Source of the DNA: DASRBN01 sp035294305
GTDB lineage: Bacteria; Chloroflexota; Ktedonobacteria; Ktedonobacterales; Ktedonobacteraceae
Direction of reading: 5' to 3'
Assembly (NCBI GenBank): GCA_035294305.1
Contig: DATGLD010000011.1
Coordinates: forward strand, 5,997 to 69,996
DNA: 64,000 nt
Shown one piece after another: positions 16,085 through 24,918 of this stretch. Made by a program: the position numbers and the translations under genes. Positions within the stretch are counted from its first letter, which is position 1. Each line of letters opens with the position of its first letter. The notes beneath the pieces are model-generated. The model was not told where the DNA came from and did no database searches. It worked only from the letters and a program-made list of their open reading frames with translations.

Positions 16085-18394
16085 TTACGCTGCCTGCTCC
16101 TGTGTCAACAACGCCTCGAACTGCTTGCGGTTCAGTTGCTCCTTCTCCATCAGTTCGTTCGCCAGTCGCGTCAGCTGAACTGCATGCTCGCGCAGGATAG
16201 TGCGAGCCATTTCGCGCCCCTCGTTCAGGATGCGTTGCACCTCCAGATCAATCAAGGCCGCCATGCTGGCGCTGCTGGCATTCGCTGTACCTGGCGCGGC
16301 CATAGCAAATGCATACTGCTGGCCTGCCTCTGGTTCGTTCCCATTCAGCAGCAGGCGACCATCGGTGTTAGCCACCAGAGTGCGGGGTCGGCTTTCAATC
16401 TCCGTGCGAATCATGTTGAGTCCCGCGCCACCTGGCTGATAATCGCTGAAGACCACGCCTACTTTTTCGCTCATGCCCCAGCGCGTCACCATCCGCCGCG
16501 CCAGGTCCGTTACCACCTGCAGGTCGTTCTCTGCCCCGGTTGTGACCCGTTCAGGACCGAAAGTCAGTTCCTCGGCCACACGCCCACCCAGTCCAACCGC
16601 GATGCGCGCCATCAGAAATTCACGGCTGTAGTTATAGCGGTCTTCCTCCGCGGTGAATTGGGTGACGCCGAGGCTCTGGCCGCGTGGCAGGATGGTGACG
16701 CGGTTGACAGTGTCAGCTTCGGGCAGGTGATAGGCGACCAGGGCGTGTCCGCCTTCGTGATAGGCGATGATGCGCCGTTCGTGCTCACTCATTACCAGCG
16801 GTCGCAGCGCGCCAAGCTGCACGCGGATGAGCGCGTCTTCGAAGCACTCATGGTTGATGCGCTCCAGGTTGCGCCTTGCCGCACACAGAGCCGCCTCGTT
16901 GACCAGATTCGCCAGGTCGGCGCCGCTCATGCCGGTCGTGAGGCGAGCAATGCGTTCGAGGCTTACCTCTTCGTCCAGGGGCGTGCGCCTGGTATGCACG
17001 GCCAGTATCGCCTGGCGCCCGGCGCGGTCGGGCAGCGAGACGTTAATGGTGCGATCAAAACGTCCGGGCCGCAGCAGCGCCTTATCCAGAATGTCGGCGC
17101 GGTTGGTAGCGGCGAGTACGACGACGGCCTGGCGGGTATTGAAACCATCAAGCTCGACGAGTAACTGGTTGAGGGTTTGATCGCGTTCGTCATTGCCGAT
17201 GAGCCGTGTCGAGCGCTTGCGTCCAACGGCATCGATTTCGTCGATGAAGACAACGCATGGAGCCGACTGGCGGGCCTGGTTGAAGAGGTCACGCACGCGG
17301 CTGGCCCCGACGCCAACGAACATTTCGACGAATTCGGATGCGCTCATGCTGAAGAAAGGCACGCCTGCTTCGCCGGCCACTGCCCTGGCGAGCAGTGTTT
17401 TGCCCGTTCCAGGTGGGCCGACCAGCAAAGCGCCGCGTGGGATGCGTGCCCCCAGGCGGTCATAGCGATCAGGGCAGCGCAAGAACTGTACGATTTCTTC
17501 CACCTCGGCGCGTACCTCGTCGATGCCAGCTACGTCGTTAAAGGTGATAGGGGGCGGCGCGGCCCTCGCAGGGGTGGCGGTGCTGGTCGTGGGAGTTGCG
17601 GGCCTGCCCAGACCGGGCGCCTTCTCCTGAGGGCGGCGTGGTGAACTGGACTCTTTGGCGCGCTCAAAACGGCGCACGCGGCCTTTCGCCATTTGTGAGA
17701 TGCGCTCATCCATCATGCGCGTGGAACGACTGGCGTTGCGAGGAAACAGCAGCAGACCCATTACCAGAACCAGCAGCACGATAGGAGCAAATCGCCACAG
17801 CAGCGATAACCACAGAGGCGTCGTCGTGGGAGCCAGTGTAGTGACTACAACGTTGTTACTGGCCAGCAACGGCATCAGCGACGCATCACCGCTATCAGGG
17901 ATGCGCGTATAAACAAGATGAGCCGCATCAATGGCCGGTCCAGATGTGGCGCTGGCCCAGGTTGATGTATTGCTCGCATTAGTATAGTGATTCCAGGCCG
18001 CTAAATCGGCGGTTCTCTGGCTAGAAGTGATGGTTACTTCTTTAGAAGTACTGGCCTGCTCTTGAGCCAGCGAGCGGATTAATAGGCCGTTAACCTCATC
18101 TCCTCGAATAGTTACTGCTACCACATTGCCCGCCTTCACCTGCGATATGAATGTGCTGTAGTTCACTACCGTCACCCCGTTGGGTGGCGTACTGGTGGCG
18201 GGGGGCTGCAACTGGCTGAACACGCCAAAAAGCAGCACAAGAATAGCAGTAAGCAGAATGCCGGCGAAAAGAGCTTGTTTATACGTGCTAAGAAACTTCA
18301 AAATCTGGGTTTTTGTTACTTTCTTTCTCAATGTGTTAAAGAGAAGTTGTCGACCATGCCCAGGCAGCTGGTCGCGTCCCTCCTTGCCGTCCAT
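16085..18394 (-). CDS. ftsH: FtsH membrane AAA+ metalloprotease
   Basis: A 769-residue FtsH, longer than the usual 600-650. Membrane helices lie at about 41-60 and 196-217, flanking an extracytoplasmic domain of about 135 residues. A proline/serine/threonine-rich linker follows (245-282). Walker A GPPGTGKT is at 326-333, Walker B VVFIDEID near 381, and the arginine-finger region RPGRFDR near 442. The zinc site is HEGGH (546-550) with a third ligand D624 in GAENDLQ. The common HEAGH is HEGGH here, with all ligands kept. The C-terminus has an extra stretch of about 60 residues after the protease core. GAGGTGAG precedes the ATG. It degrades misfolded membrane and regulatory proteins. Confidence 0.95.
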   Translation of the reverse strand: MDGKEGRDQLPGHGRQLLFNTLRKKVTKTQILKFLSTYKQALFAGILLTAILVLLFGVFSQLQPPATSTPPNGVTVVNYSTFISQVKAGNVVAVTIRGDEVNGLLIRSLAQEQASTSKEVTITSSQRTADLAAWNHYTNASNTSTWASATSGPAIDAAHLVYTRIPDSGDASLMPLLASNNVVVTTLAPTTTPLWLSLLWRFAPIVLLVLVMGLLLFPRNASRSTRMMDERISQMAKGRVRRFERAKESSSPRRPQEKAPGLGRPATPTTSTATPARAAPPPITFNDVAGIDEVRAEVEEIVQFLRCPDRYDRLGARIPRGALLVGPPGTGKTLLARAVAGEAGVPFFSMSASEFVEMFVGVGASRVRDLFNQARQSAPCVVFIDEIDAVGRKRSTRLIGNDERDQTLNQLLVELDGFNTRQAVVVLAATNRADILDKALLRPGRFDRTINVSLPDRAGRQAILAVHTRRTPLDEEVSLERIARLTTGMSGADLANLVNEAALCAARRNLERINHECFEDALIRVQLGALRPLVMSEHERRIIAYHEGGHALVAYHLPEADTVNRVTILPRGQSLGVTQFTAEEDRYNYSREFLMARIAVGLGGRVAEELTFGPERVTTGAENDLQVVTDLARRMVTRWGMSEKVGVVFSDYQPGGAGLNMIRTEIESRPRTLVANTDGRLLLNGNEPEAGQQYAFAMAAPGTANASSASMAALIDLEVQRILNEGREMARTILREHAVQLTRLANELMEKEQLNRKQFEALLTQEQAA

Positions 18395-19060
18395 ATACTC
18401 ACCTCGTCCAGGACGGGCCTTCCAGTTTTCATTGCCTGTAGACCCTGATGTGTATCCCTGCTGTAGGGCAACCGGCCATAATGCCTTGCTGCCGTACAGT
18501 TAGCATTTCATTCTCCCTTTTTGCTTTCCCTGACCGGTGTAATTCTTGCTTCCTTTCGCGGAAACGAGAATATAGAGGTTCATTACCAGGATGGCCACAC
18601 TATCGCCGCCACCTTCTTCAACATTACCTCACCCCTCCTGAATTGAATCGAACGCCAGAGGGAGAATCCTTCTTTTGTACCTGCTATAAAATGCAGTAAA
18701 GAGGCCGTTAAACAGAAAATAGATAAGAAAAGGTGCTTGTGCAGGGACCCCACAGGGAAGCACTCCATCTGCCTGCTTCCCGCCTTAGAACTGAGGTGCT
18801 TTACGCACTTACTTCACAGTATAATAACGTACACCAACGTGTTTCGATACACCTTGCATAGCATAGCACAACTGGATAGATGGAAGGCAAGAGGTATAGT
18901 ACCTACTAAAAGTTCCTTCTAGTTCTTATACGTTGCTGGTTACCTTGCTAGATGCAAATTTAAAAACGAAAACGAATACGAAAAACAGCAATACATTCTA
19001 TAACCAAAGACGTTACGAAGCGGCAGAATTGCGGGATGATTTTTTCATGTAGGAGGGAGG
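18395..19060. other. 666-bp region without recognisable gene
   Basis: No reading frame with coding character or a good ribosome binding site was found on either strand. The segment at 18940-19000 is A-rich. It must hold the ftsH promoter on the minus strand, but no clear element could be picked. Confidence 0.5.
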
Positions 19061-20200
19061 CTACGCGGCCTGCCTGCTGCTATAGATGCCCAAATTGCGG
19101 CGGATTTCGAGAAAACGCATAATGGAATCGCGGCTCAAAACTCCTACGACTCGTTCATCCTGCACTACCGGTAGCTGGTTCACATCCTGATTGGCCATTA
19201 AGGGCAGCACATCATTCAGATTCTGCTGTGGGTAGACGACATGCAACCGGTCACGAGGTATCATAGCAAAACCGACGGGTGTCTGGGCCCATTGCTCCTG
19301 CGGGACATGGCGAATATCGCTTAGAGTGATCAGGCCGGCCAGCCGGTCGCCCTGTATGACTAAGGCCGAGCGCAATCCTTGCGGCAAAAAGTGTTCATAG
19401 ACCAGCTTTTGTAGGGAAATGTTGGCCGGGACGGTTGCCGGCGCGGGATTCATCACCTCGCTTACCTTAACACCTCGCAGCATGGATTGCAACATCACCT
19501 GAGAATTCGCCGAACGCGCCGAACTCATCAAGAACCAGCCAATGAAGCCGATCCAGATGCCACCTATGAAGTCGCCTGTAAAGAATAGCCAGATGCCTGC
19601 CAGGATGAAAAGATAGGCCACGATTTCACCGGTAATTGTAGCTGCCCGTGTGGCCCTGCCGAGACTACCAGTTATCCGCCAGATGATCGAGCGTAAAACT
19701 CGCCCTCCATCGAGCGGGAAACCGGGGATCAGGTTGAAGATGCCGAGCAGGACATTCGTAATGGCAAGATAGCCGAGTATGCCAGCCACTGGCGAGCTGG
19801 TCTCTCGCAGTGGTAGCAGTAAGAGATAGCAGACGATTCCGATCAGAATGCTGACGACTGGACCAACGATCGCCATCTGAAATTCTATGCCCGCGCTCGC
19901 TGGCTCCTGCTCGATATTGGAGACGCCACCGAAGATGAACAGGGTGATATTATGTACAGGCAGATCACGTGCGCGGGCTACCACCGAATGGGCCAGTTCG
20001 TGCAACAACACGGAGACGAAGAGAAGGAGGGCAGCGATCAAGCCGGTTATCCAATAGGTGACTGGCGACCAGTGCGGGTAGATGGCCGGAAACCAGCTTA
20101 TCGCCAGTGACCAGGTCTGGAACACGAGGATGATAATCCAACTGATATTAATATAGATGTCGATACCGGCTATCTGGCCAATGCGCAATGACCCAGGCAT
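19061..20200 (-). CDS. Site-2 protease (M50) with CBS domain pair
   Basis: A 379-residue intramembrane metalloprotease. HELAH (67-71) supplies two zinc histidines and D164 in FPLDGGRVLR the third ligand, the standard M50 arrangement. About six hydrophobic helices fill residues 1-215. Two CBS repeats follow (about 245-370), containing VMNPAPATVPANISL and LPVVQDERVVGVLSRDSIMRF. CBS-type site-2 proteases cleave membrane-bound regulators and may sense adenine nucleotides. The substrate is unknown and no anti-sigma gene is nearby. AAGGGAG precedes the ATG. Confidence 0.93.
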   Translation of the reverse strand: MPGSLRIGQIAGIDIYINISWIIILVFQTWSLAISWFPAIYPHWSPVTYWITGLIAALLLFVSVLLHELAHSVVARARDLPVHNITLFIFGGVSNIEQEPASAGIEFQMAIVGPVVSILIGIVCYLLLLPLRETSSPVAGILGYLAITNVLLGIFNLIPGFPLDGGRVLRSIIWRITGSLGRATRAATITGEIVAYLFILAGIWLFFTGDFIGGIWIGFIGWFLMSSARSANSQVMLQSMLRGVKVSEVMNPAPATVPANISLQKLVYEHFLPQGLRSALVIQGDRLAGLITLSDIRHVPQEQWAQTPVGFAMIPRDRLHVVYPQQNLNDVLPLMANQDVNQLPVVQDERVVGVLSRDSIMRFLEIRRNLGIYSSRQAA

Positions 20201-20349
20201 AGGTATGCTCCCTTTTCAGTTCAACACGATAATTACCCTCTATTTATTTAAGTCAGAACGATACAGTAGCGCAAGCTCATCAGGAAGATATATGATAGAC
20301 TAATATCGATACCCGTCATATGAGAAAGGAAGAAGGAAGGAATAATTAC

Positions 20350-21126
20350 ATGCGCATCGCTTTCCTATCTGATATCCACGGCAATCCTGTTGCGCTTGAT
20401 GCTGTCCTGGCCGATATCGAAGCGCAGGGCGGCGTTGATAGTTACTGGATATTGGGAGATTTCTCGGCCATGGGCTATGATCCTGTGGGTGTATTGGAGC
20501 GGGTGACGCAATTGCCCGGTGTTTCTTTTTTGCGAGGTAATCACGACCGTTATGCGGTTACCGGTGAGCGTCCAGGTCCAACATTGGAGCAGGCGCGGGC
20601 AAATCCACAACTGGTGCGGCTGCTTTATACAATGGCGGCAAACCTGGCCTGGACCCAGGGACATATTCTCGCCAGCGGCTGGTGGCAGTGGTTTGAGCAG
20701 CTGCCACTCGAATTGCGAATGACCTTGCCGGATGGTACTCGCGTACTGGCGGTTCACTCTGCCCCTGGAACTGATGACGGTCCCGGTATTATCCCGCTTA
20801 TGAGCGATGACGATGTGCGTAAATTGCTGGCGCCGGCACAGGCCGACCTGGTGATAGTCGGGCATACTCACGTGCCTATGGATCGCACTATCGACCAGGT
20901 GCGGGTATTCAATCTCGGCAGTATCAGCAATCCTATGCGTCCTCGTGTAGAAGCGACCTATGCAATTTTAGAGGCCGGTGAGAAGGGTCATACCCTACAA
21001 CTACGCTACGTCGACTATGATCGACAGAGAGTCATCCAGGAGTTGCAACGCGTAAAGCATCCCACGGCGGACTTCCTGGCAAAATTTATTCGCGGCGAGA
21101 TGATGCCGCCGTGGGCACCACGCTAA
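20350..21126 (+). CDS. Calcineurin-like metallophosphoesterase (YfcE/MJ0936 type)
   Basis: A 258-residue phosphoesterase. FLSDIHGNPVALDAVL at the N-terminus, GDFSAMG, LRGNHDR and VVGHTHVPMDR near the C-terminus supply the dinuclear metal ligands of the family. Members hydrolyse phosphodiesters or act as protein phosphatases; the substrate is not known. The ATG at 20350 follows AAGGAAGGAATA, so the ten codons before it are probably untranslated. Confidence 0.9.
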   Translation: MRIAFLSDIHGNPVALDAVLADIEAQGGVDSYWILGDFSAMGYDPVGVLERVTQLPGVSFLRGNHDRYAVTGERPGPTLEQARANPQLVRLLYTMAANLAWTQGHILASGWWQWFEQLPLELRMTLPDGTRVLAVHSAPGTDDGPGIIPLMSDDDVRKLLAPAQADLVIVGHTHVPMDRTIDQVRVFNLGSISNPMRPRVEATYAILEAGEKGHTLQLRYVDYDRQRVIQELQRVKHPTADFLAKFIRGEMMPPWAPR

Positions 21127-21129
21127 AGG

Positions 21130-21372
21130 TTAGCGTCCCGCCTCACGTATATGGGTGCTAAAAGTTATCAGTATGCTCAAGACGAGAATGTAGCCCCAGG
21201 AGATCAACGCTGTAGGAACAGCTCCAAATTGCTGCAAGAGCAGACCTGTGAGCGCCAATCCTATGGGTCGTACAGTGCCGGGGAAGAGGCGGCAGGCACT
21301 GATGACACGCCCTTTCAATTCATCCGGGATGAGCGCGAGACGATAACTGAAGTAGGCTACACCCTGGGCCGA
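21130..21372 (-). pseudogene. MFS transporter C-terminal relic
   Basis: One minus-strand frame reads QGVAYFSYRLALIPDELKGR and then GLALTGLLLQQFGAVPTALI to a stop at 21130. This matches the last two helices of MFS_3-type exporters (the family pattern is YRLALIPDELQGRV). An in-frame TGA at 21373-21375 cuts it off, inside a repeat-like segment (GGGGCCGACGCATCG...). The rest of the transporter is absent, so this is a gene fragment left between two intact genes. Confidence 0.75.
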
Positions 21373-21407
21373 TCAATCGGCGCTGGGTGCGATGCGTCGG
21401 CCCCTAC
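21371..21407. repeat. Repeat-like segment at the truncation point of the MFS relic
   Basis: Read on the minus strand it is GTAGGGGCCGACGCATCGCA followed by CCCAGCGCCGATTGATC. It begins with the same GTAGGGG start as the dispersed repeats but differs afterwards. It sits exactly where the MFS reading frame breaks. Confidence 0.4.
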
Positions 21408-23260
21408 CATGAGAGATATGTATCAAGGAAGCGGGCAATGGCTGGGTAGGCAAGCAGGCGATTAGCACGCTTGATAAGCCCGTGACCTTCATCTTCAAAA
21501 CGCATATATTCGACGGGAACATTACGCGAACGGAGCGCAGCGACGATTTGCTCGGCCTCTCCCACCGGAACGCGTGGATCGTTTGCGCCATGCACCACAA
21601 AGAGGGGCGCGACAATACGGTCTACATGGCGGATAGGGGAGATTTGCTCCAGGAATGCCCGGTCGTTTTCCAGGCTGCCATACTCGGCCTCGCGTAGTTT
21701 GCGCCGCCAGGGGCCTGTATTTTCCAGGAACGTCACAAAATTGGCGATACCTACAATGTCCACGGCTGCAGGCCAGGTATCTGGGTAGGTAGTGATGGCG
21801 GCGAGGACCATAAACCCCCCATAACTGCCGCCCATGACCGCAATGCGCTGCGGATCGGCAATACCCCTATCGCGTAACCAGAACGCGGCTTGTCGCAGGT
21901 CGGCCACCGAATCCATGCGCAGGCGCACATCATCGAGGCTCTGATAATGATAGCCATAACCTGTGCTGCCTCGGACGTTTGGAGCAAGTACGCCAAAACC
22001 ATGCGCTACAAAGTATTGAATGACAGGATTGAAGATGGGGCGGGACTGGCTCTCCGGCCCGCCATGCACGTAAATGACAACGGGTAGTTTCTCTGCTTGC
22101 CGGTGCTGCGGCAGGTAGAGAAAAGCGGGTATTTCAAGCCCATCAAACGTGGGATAATGTACCAGCTCTGGCTGCACCAGCGTATCCTGGGGGATACCGC
22201 CCAGGGAACTCCTGGTAGCGCGCCAGAGGATTTGTTCTGCTATATCCCATATCCATATATCAGGAGCGTCATCGGCAGTGTTGAGGGTGAGCGCCAGGCG
22301 CTTTCCGTCGCGAGACCAGGTGATTTCGGGTATGGTGCCTTGTGGCAGAACTGGTACGGGTAGTTCGCATCGTAAATTCCAACCGGCAGCGATATCGAAG
22401 AGCTCCAATCTTGAGTAGCCATTTTCGTTGGTGACGAGGGCCATGCGCGTGCCGTCATCGGTCAGCGCCAGATTCTCAGCATCCCAGTGTTCGTCGCGCA
22501 GATAGGTCAATGCGGTAGTGTTAAGGTCGAGCCAGGCGAGGGAGAGAAACTCCCTACCGGCATTGCTAAGGAGGTACAGCCCTTTTCTATCGGCAGACCA
22601 GGCCGGTTTTTCAAACTGAGCAGGGCCTTTTATGTTGCTATCTGCCGGCGTCAGGGTATGGGCATCAAGTGTGGCTCCATTAACCAGAATCAGTCGGTTG
22701 CGCACATTCGATTCATAACGAGTTACCAGCACCTGTGTGCCATCAGGTGAATAGGAGATGGGGTAATTTGTGCCGTCCTGCTGTAGCAGCAAGCGCGACT
22801 GGTGGGTTTCCAGCGAAAGCTCGTAGACATCGAAATAGCGCCCATCGCGTTCATTACTGGCATAAAGGATGCTCTTGCCATCATGTGACCAGTTGCCAAA
22901 CTGATAGATTACTTCAGGTTGATCGGTAAGTGCGGTAAAGGTCGAGCCATCGGCGCTGAGCGCATAGAGCTGCGTGCGTTCGTTGCCGCCTCTATCGGCG
23001 GTTACTAATAGGGACAGTGCCTGAGGCTTGTCCTCACCCGCCGGTGAGAAAGCAGCGCTCACGACCCGTTCGCCACGGAATGTAAGCTGATCGGGCCACA
23101 ACGGGGCAGGAGCATGAATATCAATAGGGACGCTCCAGACCTCGGCTACACCGGTGATGTCTGTAAGGAAGCTGATCCTTTTTCCGTTTGGCGAGAAGCT
23201 AGCGCCATAGGCGGAACGAACGTTGAGAAAGCGGTCAAAACTATATTTTTCGGCTGGCAT
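21404..23260 (-). CDS. S9 family peptidase (prolyl oligopeptidase / acylaminoacyl-peptidase type)
   Basis: A 618-residue serine peptidase. The N-terminal 340 residues form a beta-propeller with repeated SPDG-like turns. The C-terminal alpha/beta hydrolase contains HGGPESQSRPIF, the nucleophile elbow GGSYGGF, GANDPRVPV for the aspartate and EDEGHGL for the histidine. Such enzymes trim short peptides in the cytosol. Residues 75-85 (GEDKPQALSLL) are encoded by an in-frame copy of the dispersed repeat at 23009-23036, extending a propeller loop. No signal peptide is seen. Confidence 0.93.
   Translation of the reverse strand: MPAEKYSFDRFLNVRSAYGASFSPNGKRISFLTDITGVAEVWSVPIDIHAPAPLWPDQLTFRGERVVSAAFSPAGEDKPQALSLLVTADRGGNERTQLYALSADGSTFTALTDQPEVIYQFGNWSHDGKSILYASNERDGRYFDVYELSLETHQSRLLLQQDGTNYPISYSPDGTQVLVTRYESNVRNRLILVNGATLDAHTLTPADSNIKGPAQFEKPAWSADRKGLYLLSNAGREFLSLAWLDLNTTALTYLRDEHWDAENLALTDDGTRMALVTNENGYSRLELFDIAAGWNLRCELPVPVLPQGTIPEITWSRDGKRLALTLNTADDAPDIWIWDIAEQILWRATRSSLGGIPQDTLVQPELVHYPTFDGLEIPAFLYLPQHRQAEKLPVVIYVHGGPESQSRPIFNPVIQYFVAHGFGVLAPNVRGSTGYGYHYQSLDDVRLRMDSVADLRQAAFWLRDRGIADPQRIAVMGGSYGGFMVLAAITTYPDTWPAAVDIVGIANFVTFLENTGPWRRKLREAEYGSLENDRAFLEQISPIRHVDRIVAPLFVVHGANDPRVPVGEAEQIVAALRSRNVPVEYMRFEDEGHGLIKRANRLLAYPAIARFLDTYLSW
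23009..23036 (-). repeat. Dispersed repeat copy inside the S9 peptidase coding sequence
   Basis: The plus strand reads TAGGGACAGTGCCTGAGGCT then TGTCCTCA, a diverged copy of the TAGGGACAGCGCCTGGTGCCTGTCCTCG repeat. It is read in frame on the minus strand as EDKPQALSL. Confidence 0.65.
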
Positions 23261-23403
23261 AAGGTTTCCATATCTAGGAAAAAGGATCAGGTGGCTCTTC
23301 TGATCCAGGCCGGTTCGTAAAAGGAGTCACATAGCGAACAGAAGAGTCGGCAGCGAATCGCAAGGCGACTTGAACTTGTCTCCTTTCTTTGTTGCCCTTG
23401 CAG

Positions 23404-24756
23404 TTATTTTAACATATGATTCCCGCTTTGTGTTGATTGGGATACTTTCTTGATCATCCAGCGCAGCGTCCCTCGCCCGCGAGCCGTCAGCCACCAGACG
23501 CCGCCGGATGCCAGCAGGATAAGAATAGGTTCGATGGGCGCGCGAAAACGCGCGCTGCCATAGTAGATCAGGCATTCTCCAATTGTGAGCAGAATGATGA
23601 AATACAGAAACAGGAGTTCGCGCCAGCGCCAGAAGGTGACGGCCAATCCGAGAGCAGCCAGTATAAAAACTGCGATAGGAAAGGTCTTCATCATTGCCAG
23701 TACGATTTGCGAAGATAGTTGATTGGGGAAACGCTCCACCGGCAGGTCGGCCTCGATGGTAGCCGGTTGCCACATATTGAGGAAATGCAGCGCCAGCAGG
23801 TGAGGTAAAACGCTGGTGTGGCTCTCAATCCATTGAATGGCTGCTTTTTTATAGGTCGCTTCGCGTGCGACTTCACAGGTTGGCGTGCATGTGTATAGAG
23901 GAAAAGGTTTTGTGACCTCTGGGGCGGATTTGAGAGGGTTGATCCACGACCCCAGATATCCAGGGGTGGTCACAATAGCGTTGTTGTAGGCGCCAAGCAG
24001 TACCGTTCCATCCCCTGTTGCCACCGGAATGAACGCATGTGAATCTCGATAATTACGGACGGTCCAGGGCGCTATGAGGACGAGAGCAATAACCGTTGTT
24101 ATCATTACTCCCCTGGCTGCAGGTCTCCACGATACTACCTTTATCCGGATCATAATGAGCGTCCAGAGAATTACCAATCCAATCACTGCCAGCCCATTTG
24201 GCCGCGTGAGCGAAAGCAGTCCAAGTAAAATGCCTGCTACAATCCACAGGCCCTTTGTCTGCTGTGGAGCGCGTTGGATGCGATAGAGCGTATAGCAGAG
24301 GGCGAAGAGGAGAAATATATACAACGATTCAGTATAGAGCCAGCCATCATAGATATAAAGTTCGGGGTAAATTGCCGCGATAATTCCTGCCACAATGCCA
24401 ATACGCATACCGAAGAGATCTCTGGCAAACAAGTATACCAGCATGCAGGTGCCAGAGCCAACGATAGACAAAAAGATGCGCGCCACATAGTCGCCTGGCC
24501 CAAAGATTATGGAAATGCCTGCTATGATAAATGGCCACAAAGGGGCGCGATATACCGTTGATATATGGGATTCCAGGCAAAAACAATGTTCCCTGAGTAA
24601 ATTGAGTCCAATGGTCTGGTAAAACAATGAGTCATGCAAGGGGTAATAATGAGCCGCAACTGTATTGTTGTAGACGATGCGTACCAGCAGCGCCAGGCAA
24701 AAAATACAGGCAGCAGGAAGCCACGCTCTCACCCGTTTCATATTAGTGAAATCCAT
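23404..24756 (-). CDS. GT39-like membrane glycosyltransferase
   Basis: A 450-residue protein with about ten to twelve hydrophobic helices. The first extracytoplasmic loop has HYYPLHDSLFYQTIG, with the acidic residue expected in ArnT/PMT-like GT-C enzymes, and YRAPLWPFIIAGI follows. Family members move a sugar from a lipid-phosphate donor onto lipid or protein outside the membrane; donor and acceptor are unknown. A second in-frame ATG at 24741 (MKRVRAW) is an equally possible start because neither has a clear ribosome binding site. Confidence 0.8.
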   Translation of the reverse strand: MDFTNMKRVRAWLPAACIFCLALLVRIVYNNTVAAHYYPLHDSLFYQTIGLNLLREHCFCLESHISTVYRAPLWPFIIAGISIIFGPGDYVARIFLSIVGSGTCMLVYLFARDLFGMRIGIVAGIIAAIYPELYIYDGWLYTESLYIFLLFALCYTLYRIQRAPQQTKGLWIVAGILLGLLSLTRPNGLAVIGLVILWTLIMIRIKVVSWRPAARGVMITTVIALVLIAPWTVRNYRDSHAFIPVATGDGTVLLGAYNNAIVTTPGYLGSWINPLKSAPEVTKPFPLYTCTPTCEVAREATYKKAAIQWIESHTSVLPHLLALHFLNMWQPATIEADLPVERFPNQLSSQIVLAMMKTFPIAVFILAALGLAVTFWRWRELLFLYFIILLTIGECLIYYGSARFRAPIEPILILLASGGVWWLTARGRGTLRWMIKKVSQSTQSGNHMLK

Positions 24757-24834
24757 TCGATGATACGCTTTTGAATGAAATCTAATTGTTTGAGACGAGC
24801 CGTATAAGAGCAGGTAACAACCCCTCGTTTGTAT

Positions 24835-24863
24835 TTGAACAGGCTTGCTAAACCTGCTATAAT
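24835..24863 (+). promoter_or_regulatory. Promoter for the recombinase-like gene
   Basis: TTGAAC, a 17-base spacer and TATAAT give a near-consensus housekeeping promoter. It leaves a leader of about 50 bases before the ATG at 24919. Confidence 0.7.
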
Positions 24864-24918
24864 GAAAAACGTGGAAGAAGTATCCTTGATAAGCAGAAAA
24901 TTAAGGAGGGATAACGCA

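Noticed and set aside
16136..17164. 342-codon open frame on the plus strand
   Set aside because: It is the antisense shadow of ftsH, has no ribosome binding site and no family pattern.
18448..18768. Short frames in the 666-bp gap upstream of ftsH
   Set aside because: They have no ribosome binding site, no coding-like composition, and no recognisable motif.
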